A stretch of 64,000 nt of DNA from Talaromyces rugulosus (GCF_013368755.1 NC_049565.1:4154001-4218000); one strand, 5' to 3'; counted from the stretch's first letter, positions 34,951 to 46,010 are shown. A program made the numbers and translations. Notes: a model not told the origin generated them from the sequence alone.

Positions 34951-37317
34951 ATGCAGCTTAAGCATTATTTGGTCGGCTTGGTCAGATACTTCGGTTTCAC
35001 GTCCTTTGTTGCATTTGACCCGGTGGACCAGGCGCCTTTAATAGAAGGAGATATCATCGCTCCGGAAAAAAGCCTTCCGCCACCCATTTTTGTTCCGCCC
35101 GGTACCGGTGATAAGTCAGATAATCGCATAAAATGTGATTATAAGCTGGATGGTTGGTGGCATCCGGACTCACCAGATCAAAGAGATGTCTGGCTTCGAA
35201 ATAACAAAACCAGGCGCGAGTACAATATCCATACCAACTATGAGACGACCTGGCCACAGGGACGTCGACGCGATGTTAGTATCTGGTGCACCGTGTGAGC
35301 TGGCAGATTACACTAATACAGATCCTTGTAAAGTACTATATCGTCGTCAATAATGACACTACTGCGAATTGGGATGGAATCCCCTTTCCTGGAGCAAAGA
35401 TGTTCAATGGAACCTTTCCTGGACCCTGGATTCGTAAGTCACTTCAACACTAGGGAGTGATAGATACTGAAAATATATTTAGAGGCATGCTGGGGTGATT
35501 CAGTTCGTGAGTATATGGATATGGTATCAAACTGTTGACTCTAATCGGCAACAGACATCACTGTCAGGAACAATCTCACCTACAATGGAACGGCCATTCA
35601 TATGCATGGATTGCGTATGCTCAATAACAGTCTGATGGATGGCGTACCCGGAGTTAGTCAGTGCCCAATTGCACCGGGAGAAAGCTTTACATACAAGTTC
35701 ACAGCTACACAATATGGTACCACCTGGTACCACAGCCACTACTCGCTTCAATATAGTGATGGTATCTATGGGCCTCTGACCATTCATGGACCCACGTCGG
35801 CCAACTGGGAAGATTCTATTGACCCAATTCTCTTGGGAGACCACAATCATAGAAGTGCCTTTCAAGACTACTATCAGGAGCAATTTTCTGGTAAAAACAG
35901 ATCGCCTCCAAAGATGTCAAGTATCCTAATCAATGGACGCGGTATGATTCCTTGTCAACACAAGTCTTGGTAAAGCTCATGGCTGATGTCCGTTCTAGGG
36001 AGCTATGCTGGTATATTGCCTGAGAGATACAACAAAACAGTTGAAGCTGTAAGTCCCAGTACCCCCTGCATCAAGCATTGCGCTAACAATGTTTCCAGCG
36101 TAAACGCTACTTATTGAGACTGATAAACACGTCCACCGATACGACCTATGTGTTTGCCATCGATAACCACAACTTCACTGTTGTCGAGTCGGACTTGGTT
36201 CCTCTTCGGCCTTATGTAACGGATCATTTGGCCATCGGGATTGGTTGGTAGCTTCCTTCTGGATGGCCACTGGAGCTACGCACTGACTTGTACCTAGGAC
36301 AACGGTATCACGTTGTGCTAAATACATGGCCCGAGGAACAGCGAAACGGGACCGATGAATTCTGGATGCGGACTGTGCCAGCTGATCATTGTAACAGCTT
36401 CAATGATCAACTTGATGTAAGGCAGGGCATCCTGTACTACAAGGATGCTAAGAAAAAATGGCCAACGACAAATGAGGGTAAATATAACTATACTTGTCGC
36501 GATGAGCCCCATGCAAAACTGCGGCCCGTTGTTCCGTGGAAAGTTCCTCGTCTTAATACGGACGAAAAGGAACACCTCAGCTTACCTAACTCAACTATCA
36601 TGCTTGCAAACTGGTCTCTTCCTGCCGAGTCATCTCACGTACCATCAGGCCCCAACGTGAACAGCTGGCACATGATGGAGCACACTCTTTGGGTGAACTA
36701 TTCTCATCCAACAGTGAGCAACCTTGATGGCGTATTTGGAGACAATTCCGCCGTATATCCTATTGATCATAACACCGCTCACGAAAAGTGGAACTATATG
36801 GTTATTATCGGAGGTGATATTGAAAATGTGGGCCCCCCAAAGGGAGGTAAATTGATACCCGCTGCTCATCCAGTAAGTAGACCCAAGTCTATTATGGAGA
36901 CCAACTAGTTCATTCTGACACGCATCCCTGGCAAAGATTCATTTCCACGGTCATGATTTTGCATTACTGCAACAGTCGGAATATCCTTACAATGGGTCAA
37001 AATCATTAAATTTGACATACGAGAATCCACCCCGCCGCGACGTAGTTCTTCTGCCGAAGAATGGATTTGTGGCCATCGCATTTAGAGCTGACAATCCAGG
37101 TGCTTGGGCAGTCCATTGCCATATTGCTTGGCATGCGTCTGCTGGCCTAGCGTTCCAGATTTTAGAAAGCAAAAATGAATTTAAGGAGCTGTTGAGCAAA
37201 CAACAGTCGGACAAAAGACAACTCGACAAAACATGCAGGCTTTGGAAAGAATGGCATTCTGACCCAGAAAATTTCTGGCATTCCAAAGGTCGTTTCCAGG
37301 ACGATTCCGGTGTATAG
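34951..37317 (+). CDS. Laccase / multicopper oxidase
   Basis: 665-residue secreted-type blue copper oxidase. Eight exons: 34951-35274, 35322-35433, 35483-35506, 35555-35941, 35999-36048, 36099-36243, 36298-36872, 36937-37317; introns 47-64 nt, all GT-AG and in frame. All four copper signatures are whole: L1 IHMHG (His169, His171), L2 WYHSHY, L3 HPIHFHGHDF (His541, 543, 545) and L4 AVHCHIAWHASAGL (His599, Cys600, His601, His605). The hydrophobic N-terminus (first 22 residues) could be a signal peptide or anchor. Exon 3 is only 24 nt. Fungal laccases oxidise phenols to radicals and couple them. In this cluster it could dimerise or polymerise the hydroxylated and methylated phenol. Confidence 0.92.
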
Positions 37318-37807
37318 CTTGATTCATATTGGTATATGTAGATGTAAGTTCGGGCTTCAGATCAACAACTCATCACTGTCATTAGGTGGCATGACTTATT
37401 GATGCTTCGGGCATAAATTTCACGTGTATAGGTCTATGTAAGACTGTAATACACCCTGTATCTAGCTAAGACATGTTTAATCCTATACTTAGTATAGTTA
37501 CACTACATATATTTAAACTAGTATTGTGCCTATTTAGTTTTCGAACTTTTAACTGTAGGTCTCGCCGTAGGCGTCAATGGTGGGGTTTGGGCTGAGGGAA
37601 GCCGTCAACTGGTAAGGTACAATTTCGTGTAGCTAATAATACATGTACCATGGCGTACAATCTCTCTCTAAGATTGACGGAGACAGGAAATTTTATACCG
37701 CTCGGCCTTCTGGTATTTGGTACTTTTTTTCATTTTTTTCATTTTTTTCATCAAAAGGCGTATGATTTGCAGTTGATTCAAATATGTACATAGTGCTCTA
37801 AGTCTAC
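37318..37807. other. Convergent 3' region
   Basis: 490 nt between convergent genes. A CATTTTTTT repeat (three units, about 37730-37752) is the only notable element; no gene. Confidence 0.45.
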
Positions 37808-39199
37808 TCACAAAGCTTCCCACAAGCTGTCCTCCTTAAGCACCTCCAAGTCATCTCTCTTCAGCATGATCACCGCCTCAAGCCTCTCTCCAGCTCCATT
37901 CCTCTTCCTCGGTAAAATAATTACATTCCCATCAGCCTGCGCGTATGGAATTCGCACTGACTGTGGCTTCCCAAGACCGTCACCAAAATCAAACTCATAC
38001 ATGTTGAGGTCGGCCCAACTCGTAATGAACAAATCCCGGGACCCAAACAGCTCCCACCCGGGGAAGATGCTTCGGTAGTCCTCGAGATCCTTCATAATAT
38101 TGCACACGTCACGAATGTGCCCTGCATCGATGCGGTCTGGCGACTGGGCCTGCGCGATTATTCGGCAAGCGTCTGCAAGTAGCTCCGTAGAAGGACCACC
38201 GCCCTGGCCGCAATCGCTAACATCGCGAGCCGGCATCTCGGCCAGCGAGAAGAGCACCATGTTCCCGAGATACGGGTTTTGAGCATCTGCAAGATTTGTA
38301 TCCAGACGTTTTCGTCCATTCACCGCCATGGGAAGTCGGCTGGTTTTATTTTCAAGAGTTGGGTTACGGCGCATACGGGCCCGAATTATGGCAGACCATA
38401 ATAGGGCACAGGCTACTGTGTTGGTTGATGGGGCCGTTGCTAAGTAGAATTTTAGATTTTCTTTGAACCCGTTGATCTTTTCCATTGTGATAGTCAGGAT
38501 CTCGGATGTGCAGGCAGAAACCTCGGTTGGTAGGACCGGAGGATGCCGGGAATACTCTGGATGTCTTCCAAAGAGCTCATCGAGGGATGGACGACGTGTA
38601 GCAGATCTCTGATCAAGTGCTTTCGCAAGACGGCTATTTCTGTCCAACGAGAGACCGAAGCTCGGTATCGTGGACTTGGAAGACTCTTTCATGTGTCGAG
38701 CCCAAAAACCGAGAATCTCCGCAAAACCGAAACCATCCACAGCATTGTGATGCGTCTGGATGCACAACCCAACCGCCTTGCCATCAGCGAAACGGAAGAG
38801 GCTGGCTACAAAGACAGGTGCACCAGATCCCGACTCAATTTGAATCGCGCTACGACTGGTCCACATATCTGCAGGAATGCTCTCTAGGGGTATTTGATCC
38901 CTTACTAAGTCTTCGTACGTATGCGGAAGAGAGCCCTTGTCGGTAATCCGCGGCGATGTGTCTGTCGTGGTCCAGCGGATCTCGAGCGTGGATGACTGCC
39001 CTTTAGCTGCGGATGTGAAAAACACTCGACCCATAAGCCATGGCACTCGCTCGCATACAAGATCTAGACTGTTTTGGAGCTTGGTCAAAATAGTTGGAAA
39101 TAGCTGCGTCGTCGGGAATACTAGCAGAGCCCCGACATATCCCCCAGGCATGATCAAATCAAGCGGCGTCAGGCGCTCAACAAATCGTGTTTCTGCCAT
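37808..39199 (-). CDS. BAHD-type (transferase family) acyltransferase
   Basis: 463-residue acyl-CoA-dependent O- or N-acyltransferase of the PF02458 family (trichothecene acetyltransferase-like). The family starts with ERLTPLDLIMPGGYV just after the ATG, which is why I chose 39199; no ATG lies upstream in frame. The catalytic HHNAVDG (HxxxD, about residue 150) and the structural DFGDGLGKP (DFGWG-like, about residue 403) are both present, so the enzyme should be active. Single exon, no signal peptide. Convergent with the laccase gene. It probably acylates a hydroxyl group of a secondary metabolite; acyl donor and acceptor are unknown. Confidence 0.88.
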   Translation of the reverse strand: MAETRFVERLTPLDLIMPGGYVGALLVFPTTQLFPTILTKLQNSLDLVCERVPWLMGRVFFTSAAKGQSSTLEIRWTTTDTSPRITDKGSLPHTYEDLVRDQIPLESIPADMWTSRSAIQIESGSGAPVFVASLFRFADGKAVGLCIQTHHNAVDGFGFAEILGFWARHMKESSKSTIPSFGLSLDRNSRLAKALDQRSATRRPSLDELFGRHPEYSRHPPVLPTEVSACTSEILTITMEKINGFKENLKFYLATAPSTNTVACALLWSAIIRARMRRNPTLENKTSRLPMAVNGRKRLDTNLADAQNPYLGNMVLFSLAEMPARDVSDCGQGGGPSTELLADACRIIAQAQSPDRIDAGHIRDVCNIMKDLEDYRSIFPGWELFGSRDLFITSWADLNMYEFDFGDGLGKPQSVRIPYAQADGNVIILPRKRNGAGERLEAVIMLKRDDLEVLKEDSLWEAL

Positions 39200-40045
39200 G
39201 ATGAAATGGATGTTGGGGCAATTGATATTTTCCCTCTGAATAAGATCCAAGTATTAAACGACAGGTATAGACAGTATCGAAAAATTTATAACTTTTGGAA
39301 GGTCATGTGGCTGCTGTCAGTCAGCAACATTTCAAATGTTCAATGTTGAATCTAGTTGCCTGCTTTGGTCAGCAATTTAGCTACATGACGCATGTGGAGT
39401 ATAAAGCGAAAAATAAATCTCGGGAGCTCGGCCCACTATGTGGTTTCCAAAAATAGCGTCGTCTTGTTCCTGAGATGCGTATTGTCGTTGTAGTTGTGGA
39501 GTTGTAAATACGCCCGTCTGTTTGTGGTAATCCGCACTTGCACTAGCCACTTTTGAAGCCGGTTCTATTTTCTCTCGTGGCCTTACATAAAGGGGGCGAA
39601 AACCTGTGACCATACTATGTACCTAATGATTAGTGTTTTGTGACGCTTGTAGGTCTAGCTATTTTAGGCGCGTCGACGCGTTGCTGGTGGGCTGATCTCT
39701 GACGCTCAGAGCCGACCAACATTGAAACATTTTTTTCATTATGGCTAGCGGACATTGATATGAAAGTCAAAGTCCCTTTGACTTGAGTCTTGAAACTCTC
39801 CAGATGTCTCACTACTACTGTAAATATTTATTATTCTTGCCTAATTTTTTTTCCCAATACACACAGAAAACCCAAGAGGGGGACGCTGATATTGAAGTCT
39901 CGTAACAATTCTACCGTCATCTCATGCAATGGCAATTGATATGTAGAACTCGCAAATATTCAAGTATTTAATTATTTCAAACGAAGCTTTCTCCAGCAAA
40001 GAAATCTTCTCTGACAAAATACCAAAACACTAAGATCATTTCGAA
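39200..40045. other. Intergenic region
   Basis: About 850 nt without a supported gene. A 78-codon minus-strand frame at 39377-39613 has no recognised family and starts without supporting signals. Confidence 0.35.
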
Positions 40046-40465
40046 ATGTTTGGCCGTTTCCTTGTCTCCCTTGCTGGGACCCTCTTTTATAGAAATAGTT
40101 GTGACCTCGCATGGTGCTTCTCCTTCCTCCCAAAACTTTTCTTCTCCAATGAAACAAAGTAACAAGACGAGAAATGGATTAGAGAGTGGACCAAAGAGCG
40201 CAAAAGCCGAGATCGGATTCTCCAACGTGAGCTGTATCTGTTGAAGGAGCTGGAAGAACTTGACACAAGAAAAGACACCTTGGGTGATGAGAAAGCTTTA
40301 TGTAAAAGGAAGGATGTCTTACAAGATGACCTTGGGAAAATGGCCAGAAATATCTGGGAATACAAGCAAACTTGCGCCAGGGTTATGCGTGAAATTCGTC
40401 TGGTGGGCCCGTGGGCGGCCGCCTACTTCTTCGTAGAGGCCCTCCATCCCGAAGAACTTTCGTAG
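40046..40465 (+). CDS. Small coiled-coil protein, two exons, unknown function
   Basis: Exon 1 (40046-40100) codes MFGRFLVSLAGTLFYRNS and exon 2 (40167-40465) a charged, helical region ending VEALHPEELS; 117 residues. The intron 40101-40166 (GTGACC...AAG, 66 nt) joins the two frames exactly, and there is no ATG in the exon 2 frame before it. Residues about 20-85 are rich in Lys/Glu/Leu (ELYLLKELEELDTRKD) and should form a coiled coil. The first 16 residues are hydrophobic. I do not recognise the family. It is the first of a run of unusual small genes around an Hsp70-like gene. The donor is not the strongest, so the gene model is tentative. Confidence 0.45.
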
Positions 40466-40807
40466 GAAGCCAATTTTGATTGTCTTCTTAGAGACTGACC
40501 AGGACGATGGCTATCGGGCAACATAGATATAATTTGTGACCTTGGGTAGTACATGTGCTTAATGGGATTACCAAGTGTTGGCTATATCAATCTACCATTT
40601 ACTTCAATAGAGATGGTCATCTAATGTCTGTAATTTGTCTATTACAAAAAGGAAAGAAAACGAGCAATGTATACAAAAAAAGAGAAAACAGTGGGAAAAA
40701 GCCTAATATAATTAGCTATGAACTTTGTCATGCACTGTCGTATGTACCACTTATACAACCACCCAATCCGCCTTTCATTTAAAGAGATACACCGGACGAC
40801 ACGACCT

Positions 40808-41357
40808 TTACTTCCGATGGTGATGGCGTGGTGAGGGAAAGCTATAGTCATCAGTCACCGATTTTACTGTCATAATACGGATTGTCCCCAAAAAGATTAC
40901 TTACTAATTCTCAAAAGTGTTCTCTAAGATGATGCCAACATTCGGAAACCAGCCCAAACATAACACGAATGCAACCATCAAGATGTAAGCCCAGGGTGTC
41001 CACGCTACTGATTGAATAGCAGCAGCCCATCCCATCGCTGTCTCTATACAGTTTCTGATGGCATCAGGGGCGTCAATGATGGTCGTTGTCCCTATTTTGT
41101 ATACTTGGCTGCTGATCTTGTGGCAGCATGAGCTTGACGGTGGGGAGGACTCACGAGAAAATTGCAGGAGCAGCAGGAGTGGCAGCAGAAACAGACGCTG
41201 AATTATGATGGAGGGGGGAGCAGAGAAGAAGAAGCAGCAGTACGAGCAGCGCGAGCAGCACGGAGGATTTTGGATTATACGGTGCGAGAGAAGCAAAAGA
41301 AGAGAAAGAGAGAGGAAGTGAGGGGACCCGAATCTTGTCACCTGACCGTTGCCCCAT
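40808..41357 (-). CDS. Small membrane protein, three exons, unknown function
   Basis: Minus-strand exons 41357-41155, 41111-40905 and 40841-40808; 147 residues. Intron 2 (GTAAGT...GACTATAG, 63 nt) removes an apparent stop TAG and adds YFPSPRHHHRK. Intron 1 is short (43 nt, or 46 nt at the tandem CAGCAG acceptor). A first hydrophobic segment (SVLLALLVLLLLLLC, about residues 32-46) and a second (WAYILMVAFVLCLGWF) suggest a two-span membrane protein, with a Ser/Ala/Pro-rich stretch between. I recognise no family. The three compatible splice junctions support a real gene; the leucine codons come from a CT-rich tract, which could instead be the leader of a shorter form. Confidence 0.42.
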
Positions 41358-41452
41358 TAGGCGTTTTTTCCAGGCGGCCTAGCAAAGGGTATTGTTGTAA
41401 CATGGACATTAAGATAGTATATCCTTTTCAGATAGTTCTTGATTGTGCACCA

Positions 41453-41608
41453 TATTCTCGGCGAACCCTTAACATCCTGTATTGTTCTTGATTCCTTCAA
41501 CGAACCCTGTATATACCCCTTCCTGTTGCTTGAGGATGTAGCGTATCATTTTCTTCGATGTAGTGTATCATCAGTGTCTTTCATTTCGCGACGAACTCTG
41601 AGAATACC
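41453..41608 (-). repeat. Three degenerate copies of a 24-nt repeat coding GILRVRRE
   Basis: Copies at 41585-41608, 41496-41517 and 41453-41478, read on the minus strand as variants of GGTATACTCAGGGTTCGTCGAGAA. Only the first lies inside the coding sequence at 41546-42695 (C-terminal GILRVRRE); the other two are downstream of its stop. Two further copies are at 46059-46082 and 45984-46007. Confidence 0.65.
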
Positions 41609-42695
41609 CTTTCTTTCAATATTTTTACTTTCTTGAGGATTAAGACCTCCAGGTGGTTTGGGGCCTTTGTGGCCATACACAAGGACGACGGGGCGCGCCT
41701 CCAGTACGTTCTCTTCACCTAACATTCCCCGCCTGTATAATCCAGGGTAAAGGCACTGAAGCACACCGTCGATATCTCTGTTACTTGATAGCCATGTAAA
41801 TGTGTCCTTGAGATCCCAAGACAAAAGTTTGGGTTCATCTGGAATCTCTCCTCGCACCAAATCGGGAGATCCAGGGCTCATGAATAGATACTCGTGTGAA
41901 GAGCACGCAATGCACTCATGTAGACCAACTGCGTTCTGAATAATATTGATTTTAAGAGTGTTGAGGTGCGGTTCAAGCGTTTTGATGTCGATCCAACGAG
42001 TAGGAAAGCTTTTCGCTAGTCCACGCGATAATTCCCCAACCCTGCGCTTTTTCCGCTGCTGAGAAGTTTCGCTCTTTGTCAGCAACGTGACAATGTTTGA
42101 TCTCAATTTGTTTGTTAGAAGAATCGTGTCTGTATCTCAGTCAACCAATAGGCTTCCTACCAAAATGGCCATACGCACTCTCATCCTCACGGCCACTCTT
42201 CATGACCGAAAATATGTCATCAAATGTCGATCTAGAGTCTTCGGAAACTCCGATAGGGTATCTTTCGGCAAAAATATTTTTATAAAGATATTGCCAAATA
42301 TGACGAATGAGAACAATGCGTGTGCAGGTGCCAAGATCGCAAACCCACCTCATCCACGCCTCATCCGCCTCATCACTGGTTTCATCGCCAAGACCAAGCT
42401 CGCGAATGAGCAATATTAGATCCTCGCGATCAAAGACTTCTTTAAAAGTGCGCCTGAAGTTGCGAGACTGTTTTATCAAGTCTCTATCGATGCCCAGAAC
42501 CCACTCCTGAATAGCAACCTGAAGACATTCGAACCCATACCCTATCAGTCCGTCTCGCATCTCATTTTTAATACCTCGATGGCACATTATTTCGTCTACT
42601 GCGCTGTAAAGATGATAGTTCAAGACATTTTTCTTCCCCTGCAGACCTCTGGGCACATCAGCCGTCCTTGACAGGCCCGAATTGCAATTGTCCAT
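41546..42695 (-). CDS. Uncharacterised protein with C-terminal GILRVRRE motif
   Basis: Minus-strand exons 42695-42175 and 42101-41546, 358 residues. The intron (GTATGG...TTGAG, 73 nt) has a strong CTAAC branch site ten bases before its end and keeps frame. I chose the ATG at 42695 (ACCATGG context); an in-frame upstream extension to 42776 exists. Predicted soluble and mixed helical, with an acidic, hydrophobic middle (REDLILLIRELGLGDETSDEA). The second half ends with ERKGILRVRREMKDTDDTLHRRK. No known domain recognised. The GILRVRRE octapeptide is also in the membrane protein at 46.0-46.4 kb, on the other side of the Hsp70-like gene, so the two may be related in function or by a shared repeat. 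Promoter carries five 16-nt tandem repeats. Confidence 0.6.
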
Positions 42696-43343
42696 GGTCG
42701 AGTTGTGTGTGTCAAAATCCAAAAAAACACCAATGGTTGGTTGGATGATGAAGATTACCTGGTAAGATCTTTTCAAAATATTCCAAGACAGAAGACGATG
42801 TTAAGCCTTCTTATAGACGGCCAATTAGTGCGAAATGATTCTTTTTTCGAACGATTCTTTTTTCGAACGATTCTTTTTTCGAACGATTTTTTTTTCGAAC
42901 GATTTTTTTTTCCGGGAAGAGTCTTTGTTAGAGGAGCCGTGGTTTGTGTTGGCTATAATTGCACCGGAGAAGAAAGGCGCCTCCAAACGAGAGGAACAAT
43001 CAACTCCATGAATGACAGATTCGGACCTGGTAGTATTTGAAATGACTCATCACTTGATAGTCTGGGCCTGAAACTCCTTTGATAGTTTTTTTTGTTAATT
43101 CTGGCAAAAACAGTATTTCCGGACATTGATGACTAACGTGACACAAAGCAAACGCTTCAACTCTCGTATTATGCAGTATGTGTATGTCAACTATTCTGAC
43201 CACAACCAAATCAGAGATAGCTTTCACCACGACGACGGCTTAAACTTTCTTACTGGATATTCTCTGTGTGCTAGAGAGCCATACACATTCACTCCGGATG
43301 GTAGCCGACATAGATCCTACCGGGTGGTACACCCATCGACCTA
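42696..43343. promoter_or_regulatory. Divergent promoter region with tandem repeats
   Basis: About 650 nt between the uncharacterised gene (minus) and the Hsp70-like gene (plus). No gene supported in it. Holds the 16-nt tandem array at 42837-42916. Confidence 0.35.
42837..42916. repeat. Five tandem 16-nt units, GATTCTTTTTTCGAAC
   Basis: Exactly five units in register: the first three identical, the fourth with TTC changed to TTT, the fifth ending CCGGG instead of CGAAC. Each unit has a TTCGAA palindrome. The spacing does not fit a canonical heat-shock element. About 140 nt upstream of the 42695 start. Confidence 0.85.
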
Positions 43344-45027
43344 ATGGAGGCAAACGCCTACTCTTTTTCAAAAACTTACGCGGATTCAACTGATTCAATG
43401 CCATTCGACACCCTCTGGATGCCTGCTGGGCCTGCCATTCCTGGAAACAGGTTGGAAATGGTTATTGCGGTCGACTTCGGTATGATACGCGCAACAAACA
43501 GGAAACATTATTACTTAACATTTTGACTTGTCACAGGGACGACATTTACTGCCGTCGCTTATGCAAAGTCCTTTGCAGTAAGTTGTTGGATGGGTAGTCC
43601 GAACACGCTCTCTGGTGACTGACATAATATTCACGGCCAATAGCCCAATCAGCATACTGTTTTAAGATACCGGGGGCCGATGTCCCCGAACCCTAACCAT
43701 GATAAGGTCCCAAGGTGAGTGAGACTCACGTGTACCGATGCAGTTATTCCGACTCTGAGTTTAAGCATCTTACGGTATGACAACGGTGGGACGACTGGTC
43801 GTTTCACATGGGGCTTTGAGGCACGGAGAAGTTTGCACCCAGGCGAAAGGGTCCATGAGTGCTTTAAGTTAGGGCTTTACACCAAATATGAGGAGCAACG
43901 ATACACCAAATCAAACTTGAGCGGAAAATACCCCATCACAACGGCCCTTCGTCTAGTCAAGGGGGAGGAGGCTGAAAAACTTGTCGTTGATTATCTCTCG
44001 GGCCTCAAATGGATCATTGATGAGCACTTTGAAGAGATTGGCCCACCTTATAATGGACTCCCTAGGAGGTACATCTTCACAGTTCCGGCAACATGGAACT
44101 ATAAAGGAGAAGAAAAGATCCGCAAATGTGCACTGGTAGCTGGTATGGGGAATGGGAACGGGCTACAGGTCATTTCCGAGCCCGAGGCCGCCGCGATACA
44201 CACATTGAAAAGAAAGTTCCAGATCGGACTAGCAGTCGGAAACACGTTTATTATTTGCGACGCCGGTGAGAGGTGGGTGGTAGTATTCCATAGTCCCAAT
44301 GCCCTTTTTTCTCTCTAACTAGCACATCTTTCACAGAACTGTGGATATTGCATCCTATACTATCCGGTCTTTAGAACCCATCCGTCTTGATGGTGCTGCG
44401 CAAGGCTCTTCTGTAGTATGCGGCAGTATATTTCTCAACAGAATCTTTGCGGACTACCTCCAAAGAAAGCTGAAAGGCTACTATGGGGACTTGGACCCAA
44501 GATTGTTGGATTGTGCCGTGGGTGAATTTGAAAACCGATTCAAGGCCGAGTTTACAGGTGATGACGATGATACGTACGATATCCCATTGGTTGAATTGTC
44601 GGACAACCCCCGCCACGGAATGGAAGAAAATACTCTCACGCTCTCCGGCAAAGAACTTCGAGAGAATGTGTTCGACAAAGTCATCGGGAACATCCAAGAG
44701 CTAGTTCGAAATCAGATTTTTACCACAACAGGGCATGTCAAAGCGATATTTCTTGCTGGAGGGTTCGGTCAAAGCGCATATCTCAAGCAGAAACTTGAGC
44801 TGATGCATTGCGTTAAACGCAAAGATATACTTATCGCAGCGGAGAACAGGTAATTCAAGAGTTCACTTACAGTAGGGCTCTGACTTAATGAGGCAACACT
44901 ATGCAGCACTGCCGCCATCGCTCGAGGAGCATTGATAGCGGGCCTTGCTCGGCCCGGCAAAGACGAGGGCAGAGTCCTTGGGGTCCACGGCCCACCTGTC
45001 AATTCAAGGATAACTAGGAGATCTTAA
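43344..45027 (+). CDS. Hsp70-like ATPase, truncated by in-frame stop
   Basis: Nucleotide-binding domain of a divergent fungal Hsp70-like protein. Exons: 43344-43479, 43537-43577, 43644-43714, 43766-44272 (acceptor could be 43760), 44337-44849, 44907-45027; 462 residues. Landmarks: MVIAVDFGTTFTAVAYA (phosphate 1), FTVPATWNYKGEEKIR, QVISEPEAAAIHTLK (connect 1), CDAGERTVDIASYT (phosphate 2, where Hsp70 usually has DxGGGT) and AIFLAGGFGQSAYLKQKL (adenosine site). The frame stops with TAA after NSRITRRS, where relatives continue with a Tyr/His-Tyr-Gly into the substrate-binding part. The stop is at 45025-45027, and homologous coding sequence goes on in the same frame after it. The altered phosphate-2 loop plus the stop suggest a decaying or repurposed gene. 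Confidence 0.78.
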
Positions 45028-45651
45028 GGATCCTGTGCCTACCAGCTATTCTATCCAAATAAAGACGATGCGTCGAGAAAGTAAATATATCCTGTTCAAA
45101 GTGGGAAGTTGACCGTAGCTAATCGAGCACAGGGAACGCCAACCAAGTGGCGAATACTTGGTAAAGCGAATGCAATGGTTTGCTAACGAGGTAGGGTTTG
45201 TGGCCCTTCCCTCCTAAGAGCTTGTTCTAACTTGAAGAAAAGGGTGATAGCATACAAGCCCGAGCTCCAAAATTTGTCTTGCTCCAAAAAGAGCAAGAAG
45301 TGGTTATCGGACCAATTCAAGAAGTTGCCATTCAAATCTATAGCTGGCAGAGACCAGATAGAAACTACTTAACTGGGGCTAGATACCCAGACGAGCCAGG
45401 CAATATTCTCAACCATCTAACGAGATACCGACTAATAATATGTATTAGGTGTTCGTGAATGTGTTAACATTAAGATGGACTTACGGGGCTTGGATGTTCC
45501 CATCAAAAGTGAGAATGGCACTGACTTTTATGTCGCCAATATTGATATTGAGATGACTTTGGACTCGGCAAGCTTGTCATTTTGTGGGGTATTTGGCAAA
45601 GGTACCAGTCATGAAAAGAGATTCGCACCAAAGTTGGTCCCGTTTGTATAA
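45028..45651 (+). pseudogene. Detached C-terminal part of the Hsp70-like gene
   Basis: Reading on past the TAA in the same frame gives GSCAYQLFYPNKDDASRK, then three intron-like gaps (about 45083-45134, 45180-45231, and one ending with TAG at about 45449). The pieces after them include EYLVKRMQWFANE, GDSIQARAPKFVLLQKE and RECVNIKMDLRGLDVP, ending at a natural stop TAA at 45649-45651. This matches the C-terminal substrate-binding region of fungal Hsp70-like proteins. The last gap has no GT donor; a GC (CCAG|GCAATA) would fit. Apart from the TAA I see no frame break, so the damage is recent, or the stop is read through or is a sequence error. Confidence 0.65.
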
Positions 45652-46010
45652 TTGGGGAACCTGTAAGGATAGGAACCATTGACGGGAGGCAACGGAGACC
45701 TCGATAGGAGAGTTATGTATCTTTAACAAAACAATCCAAGGGACCAAAAATGAATTTTTCGGAATTTAGGACAACATGAAAGCCCAAGAGCTCCAAAGTA
45801 ACATATATATCGTTGATAGTTAAACCACCATTCTATGCCAATTGTCAAAGTTGACATTTAACTTATAGGAGATAGCCGGATCAACAACCTATTTTTTCCA
45901 AATACAAAGATTGATGCTATATGTAAATTGAGGGGAAATATTTTCTCACTAGCTTGTCATTGAGGGGGTGCTGTGATGCCATTATCTCGAGGGACCCTTA
46001 ATATACCATG
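45652..46010. other. Short intergenic region with a repeat copy
   Basis: No gene. The copy of the GILRVRRE-coding repeat at 45984-46007 lies here, after the stop of the minus-strand membrane protein and in the same frame (HGILRVPRDNG). Confidence 0.4.

Noticed and set aside
39200..39250. N-terminal extension of the acyltransferase
   Set aside because: It would begin with TTG; the first ATG in frame is 39199 and fits the family start.
39377..39613. 78-codon minus-strand frame after the acyltransferase
   Set aside because: No known family and no supporting start or promoter; probably chance.
42837..42916. Heat-shock elements in the tandem array
   Set aside because: TTC and GAA are adjacent with no two-base gap, so the nTTCnnGAAn rule is not met.
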